A stretch of DNA of 64,000 nt from Pseudomonas sp. LRP2-20. Lineage in GTDB: Bacteria; Pseudomonadota; Gammaproteobacteria; Pseudomonadales; Pseudomonadaceae. The translations under genes were made by a program, and so were the position numbers. The notes under the pieces were generated by a model, which searched no databases, had not been told where the DNA came from, and saw only the letters and a program-made list of their open reading frames with translations. Below are positions 61,544-64,000 of the stretch, in pieces (position 1 is the first letter of the stretch; every line of letters starts with the position of its first letter). The stretch covers positions 2,672,001 through 2,736,000 of the forward strand of contig NZ_AP025944.1 in the NCBI RefSeq assembly GCF_024349685.1, in the 5' to 3' direction.

Positions 61544-63523
61544 ATGAGAGTCGATCTAGACACCGAGGCCGCCGACCTCGATGGTTTACCGCGATTTCAG
61601 CGTGCAAGGGTTCATGCGCGCCAGTTGATGTTGCTGATGTACCTGGCGTTGGCGGGCGTAGCGCTGCTGGCGGTCATGCAGGGGCTGATCGGGCTGTTCA
61701 GCCCTGACTCGCACTGGTTGGTCCTGCTCGCGGTCAATGGCGCCATGCTGTTGCTGCTGGCGGGCGCAGCGCAGTCGGCCTGGCGGGTGGCCAGCTGGCG
61801 TGCGACGGCCATGGGCCAGGTGCCTGTCCCGTTGATGTTCTGGCGCGCCGCAGGCGAAACCGTGGAGCCTGAGTCGCTCAGCCGTTTCGATCGCTGGTGC
61901 CGGCAGGTCGGCGACGCCTGCCGTCGGCAATGGCACAGGCTGGGCGCAGAAACACCCTGGCTCGTTGGCCTGGCGGGTCTGGCACTGCTGCTGGTGAGAG
62001 GGGCTTGGCGCTTTGACCTGCCGACCCCGGCGGTAGCTGGGCAAGTGACCTGGGTTGCCATCGGCCTGCTGGCCGTTGTCGCGTTCAGCCTGGTGGTGCT
62101 CGAGCGCCACCTGATGGCTGAAAGCGAGGCGACCTGGCCCGAGGCCGAGGCGCTTGCCGCGACGTTGCGGCTGGTCATTGCCGTGCAGGTGCTGACCATT
62201 GCCTGCCTGGTCTGTGTCGACGGTGAGCGGCTCTGGCCGGCCCGCCTGGCGGTGTTGATCGGTGTGCTGCCTGGCCTGGCAGCGCTCGAAATGCTGATAC
62301 GTGCCGTGCTGGCGATGTTCCGCCCCTCGCGCCCGGGCGAAGAGCCGGCGCTGGTGGCACGCAGCCTGGCGGGTGACTTCCTGCAATGGCCACCGCGGCC
62401 ATTGGCCGTGCTGCAGGATGAACTGCACCAGCGCCTGGGCATCGACCTGCGTCAGGTATGGGCGTTCGCCTTCATGCGCCGGGCGTTCCTGCCGGTGGCG
62501 GCACTGGTGGCGCTGGTCGGTTGGTTGCTGACCGGCATCGTCGAAGTGCCGACCAACAATCGCGGGGTCTACGAACGCTTTGGCAACCCCGTGGCAGTGT
62601 ATCCCCCGGGCTTGCATGTCGGCTTGCCCTGGCCATTTGGCAAGGTGCTGTGGGTGGACAACAGCATCATCCATGAATTGGCGACCACAACGGCCGAGGG
62701 TGTCAGCGAACCCCAGGCGGCTGCCGACGGTGCACCGCCGGCAACGGCCAACCGGCTGTGGGACGCCACTCACCTGAGCGAAAACTCCCAGGTGATCGCC
62801 GGTGCCGATGGCGGGCGCCAGGGGTTTCAGATCGTCAACATGGATGTGCGCTTCATCTACCGTATCGGCCTGAGCGACGCGGCCGCCCTGGCGGCGGCCT
62901 ATCACACGGCTGACGTCGAGCAACTGCTGCGCAGCGTGGCCAACCGCGTGCTGGTCCACGATTTTGCCGTTCGTTCGCTGGATGGTCTGTTGGGGGCCGA
63001 ACGTGCCGCGCTCGGCCGTGACATCGGCCAAGCGGTGCAGGCCGACCTCGACCGCATGGACACCGGCGTAGAGCTGCTGGCGACCTCGGTGGAGGCGATC
63101 CACCCGCCAGCCGGTGCAGCCAATGCCTACCATGCCGTACAGGCGGCGCAGATCACCGCCCAGGCACTGGTCGCCCGTGACCGAGGGCAGGCCGCGCAGA
63201 AGCTTGACGAAGCCCGGCAGGGCGCCACGACCTTGACCGACAAGGCCACCGCCGAAGCCCATGAAACGCAGACCAGCGCCGACACCGCCGCCTTGCGCTT
63301 CGATGCCGAGCACACCGCCTGGCTGCACGCCGGCCAGGCATTCATCCTCGAACAGTACCTGCAGCGGCTGTCCCAAGGCATGGCGCACGCAAGCAGCCTG
63401 ATCATCGATCACCGCCTGGCGGCGAACCAGGCGCCGACCCTGGACCTGCGCAGCTATGCAGCGCCCATCGACCCTTCGCAGCAGAAACCCGCATCCGGCC
63501 GTACCCAGGAGCGTAACCCGTGA
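61544..63523 (+). CDS. Polytopic HflK-like SPFH-domain protein
   Basis: A 659-residue membrane protein. Six or so extra N-terminal helices (about residues 28-52, 57-77, 137-155, 165-188, 208-225, 235-260) precede the helix at 315-333 and the SPFH/HflK domain (VEVPTNNRGVYERFGNPVAV, later VNMDVRFIYRIGLSDAA and VRSLDGLLGAERAALGRDIG). E. coli HflK has about 419 residues with one helix, so the N-terminal half is a large addition. The C-terminus is helical and Gln/Ala-rich. HflK/HflC modulate the FtsH protease. GGAG is 7 bases before ATG 61544. It overlaps the HflC-like gene by 4 bases. Confidence 0.88.
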   Translation: MRVDLDTEAADLDGLPRFQRARVHARQLMLLMYLALAGVALLAVMQGLIGLFSPDSHWLVLLAVNGAMLLLLAGAAQSAWRVASWRATAMGQVPVPLMFWRAAGETVEPESLSRFDRWCRQVGDACRRQWHRLGAETPWLVGLAGLALLLVRGAWRFDLPTPAVAGQVTWVAIGLLAVVAFSLVVLERHLMAESEATWPEAEALAATLRLVIAVQVLTIACLVCVDGERLWPARLAVLIGVLPGLAALEMLIRAVLAMFRPSRPGEEPALVARSLAGDFLQWPPRPLAVLQDELHQRLGIDLRQVWAFAFMRRAFLPVAALVALVGWLLTGIVEVPTNNRGVYERFGNPVAVYPPGLHVGLPWPFGKVLWVDNSIIHELATTTAEGVSEPQAAADGAPPATANRLWDATHLSENSQVIAGADGGRQGFQIVNMDVRFIYRIGLSDAAALAAAYHTADVEQLLRSVANRVLVHDFAVRSLDGLLGAERAALGRDIGQAVQADLDRMDTGVELLATSVEAIHPPAGAANAYHAVQAAQITAQALVARDRGQAAQKLDEARQGATTLTDKATAEAHETQTSADTAALRFDAEHTAWLHAGQAFILEQYLQRLSQGMAHASSLIIDHRLAANQAPTLDLRSYAAPIDPSQQKPASGRTQERNP

Positions 63524-64000
63524 ATTCCCATACCGCCCATGGTCATGACCACGACCACGACCACGATCATGACCATGACCATGCCGATACTCATGAGCCA
63601 GCCCGTCCCGCCTGGCTGCGTGTCGGGATCGCGTTGCTGCTGGTGCTGATCATGGCCGCGACGGCCTGTTTCGTGCAGGTTCGTGTCGGCGAAGCAACCG
63701 TCATCACGCGCTTCGGCAACCCGTCGCGGGTACTGATCGAGCCGGGGCTCAACTGGCGTTGGCCAGTGCCGTTCGAAGCCGCCGTGCCGGTCGATCTGCG
63801 CCTGCGCACCACGTCGAGCGGGCTGCAGGATGTCGGCACGCGGGATGGCCTGCGCATCATCGTCCAGGCCTATGTCGCCTGGCAGGTGGGGGCAGATCCG
63901 CAGAGCATTCAGTTGTTCATGCGCGCGGTGCAGAACCAGCCCGACGAGGCCGCGCGGCAGATCCGCACCCTGGTGGGCTCGGCCCTGGAAACCACGGCCA
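63520..64000 (+). CDS. HflC-like SPFH protein with His/Asp-repeat N-terminus (runs off window)
   Basis: A GTG at 63520 overlaps the HflK-like stop (GTGA) and follows AGGAG by 9 bases; 160 residues are visible before the window ends. Residues 9-21 are alternating His and Asp (HDHDHDHDHDHDH), with ten histidines in the first 25, then one membrane helix (about 31-53) and an SPFH domain opening (VGEATVITRFGNPSRVLIEP then VQAYVAWQV). A cytoplasmic metal-binding tail is suggested. Coupling with the HflK-like gene indicates a complex. Confidence 0.85.
   Translation, partial: MNSHTAHGHDHDHDHDHDHDHADTHEPARPAWLRVGIALLLVLIMAATACFVQVRVGEATVITRFGNPSRVLIEPGLNWRWPVPFEAAVPVDLRLRTTSSGLQDVGTRDGLRIIVQAYVAWQVGADPQSIQLFMRAVQNQPDEAARQIRTLVGSALETTA

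Overview
The window is about 64 kb of GC-rich chromosomal DNA with dense, strongly codon-biased genes. It looks like a fluorescent pseudomonad of the Pseudomonas putida group. The signs are a membrane PQQ glucose dehydrogenase (gcd) next to an OprB-type sugar porin, many LysR/GlxA regulators and MFS/RhtB transporters, and repeated inverted REP pairs of the P. putida type (core GCGGGCAAGCCCGCTCCCAC). No rRNA, tRNA, CRISPR array, integrase or intact insertion sequence was seen.

Layout. 1-4.8 kb: end of pgm, a pirin and a helicase IV-like UvrD helicase. 4.8-9.5 kb: one very large minus-strand gene for a dermonecrotic-toxin-like/LRR/NEL-like protein whose expected catalytic cysteine is missing. 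9.8-15.6 kb: two alpha/beta hydrolases (one without the nucleophile serine) around a VOC protein, an MHS transporter, an unknown protein, a second VOC protein and a small exported protein. 15.7-20.7 kb: an operon of SDR, ACS-type transporter and a split transketolase, with a divergent LysR gene. 21-26 kb: LysR, Rid protein, FAD monooxygenase, DUF1028 protein and M20 amidohydrolase, probably one catabolic unit. 26.1-29.9 kb: oprB and gcd, for periplasmic glucose oxidation.

30-38.8 kb holds regulator/transporter pairs, a CAP protein, a SleB-type hydrolase, an AEC permease with a LysR gene, and sodC. 38.8-41.4 kb is an AT-richer island. It contains a broken and an intact copy of a small unknown gene, and a START-domain gene followed by a decayed fragment of itself. 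41.4-45.8 kb: ureidoglycine aminohydrolase, an LLM flavin monooxygenase with an orphan sulfonate-type binding protein, and a membrane-anchored propeller protein. 46-48.5 kb: methyltransferase, then an Ais-like phosphatase/PAP2 pair and a truncated OprM-type remnant. 48.6-57 kb: GNAT proteins, a chemoreceptor with unusual topology, an exporter, a FtrA/rhodanese pair, a chorismate mutase and small Pseudomonas-type proteins. 57-61.3 kb: MFS/LysR and LysR/SDR pairs. 61.5-64 kb: a polytopic HflK-like protein and an HflC-like protein with a His/Asp-repeat N-terminus that runs off the window.

Most of the window is accessory metabolism under local regulators. The strongest candidates for new biology are the pseudo-NEL protein, the kinase-less split-transketolase operon, the FMO-Rid-DUF1028-M20 cluster, the duplicated AT-rich island and the His-rich HflK/HflC pair. 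All assignments come from reading translations by eye; no database search was run.
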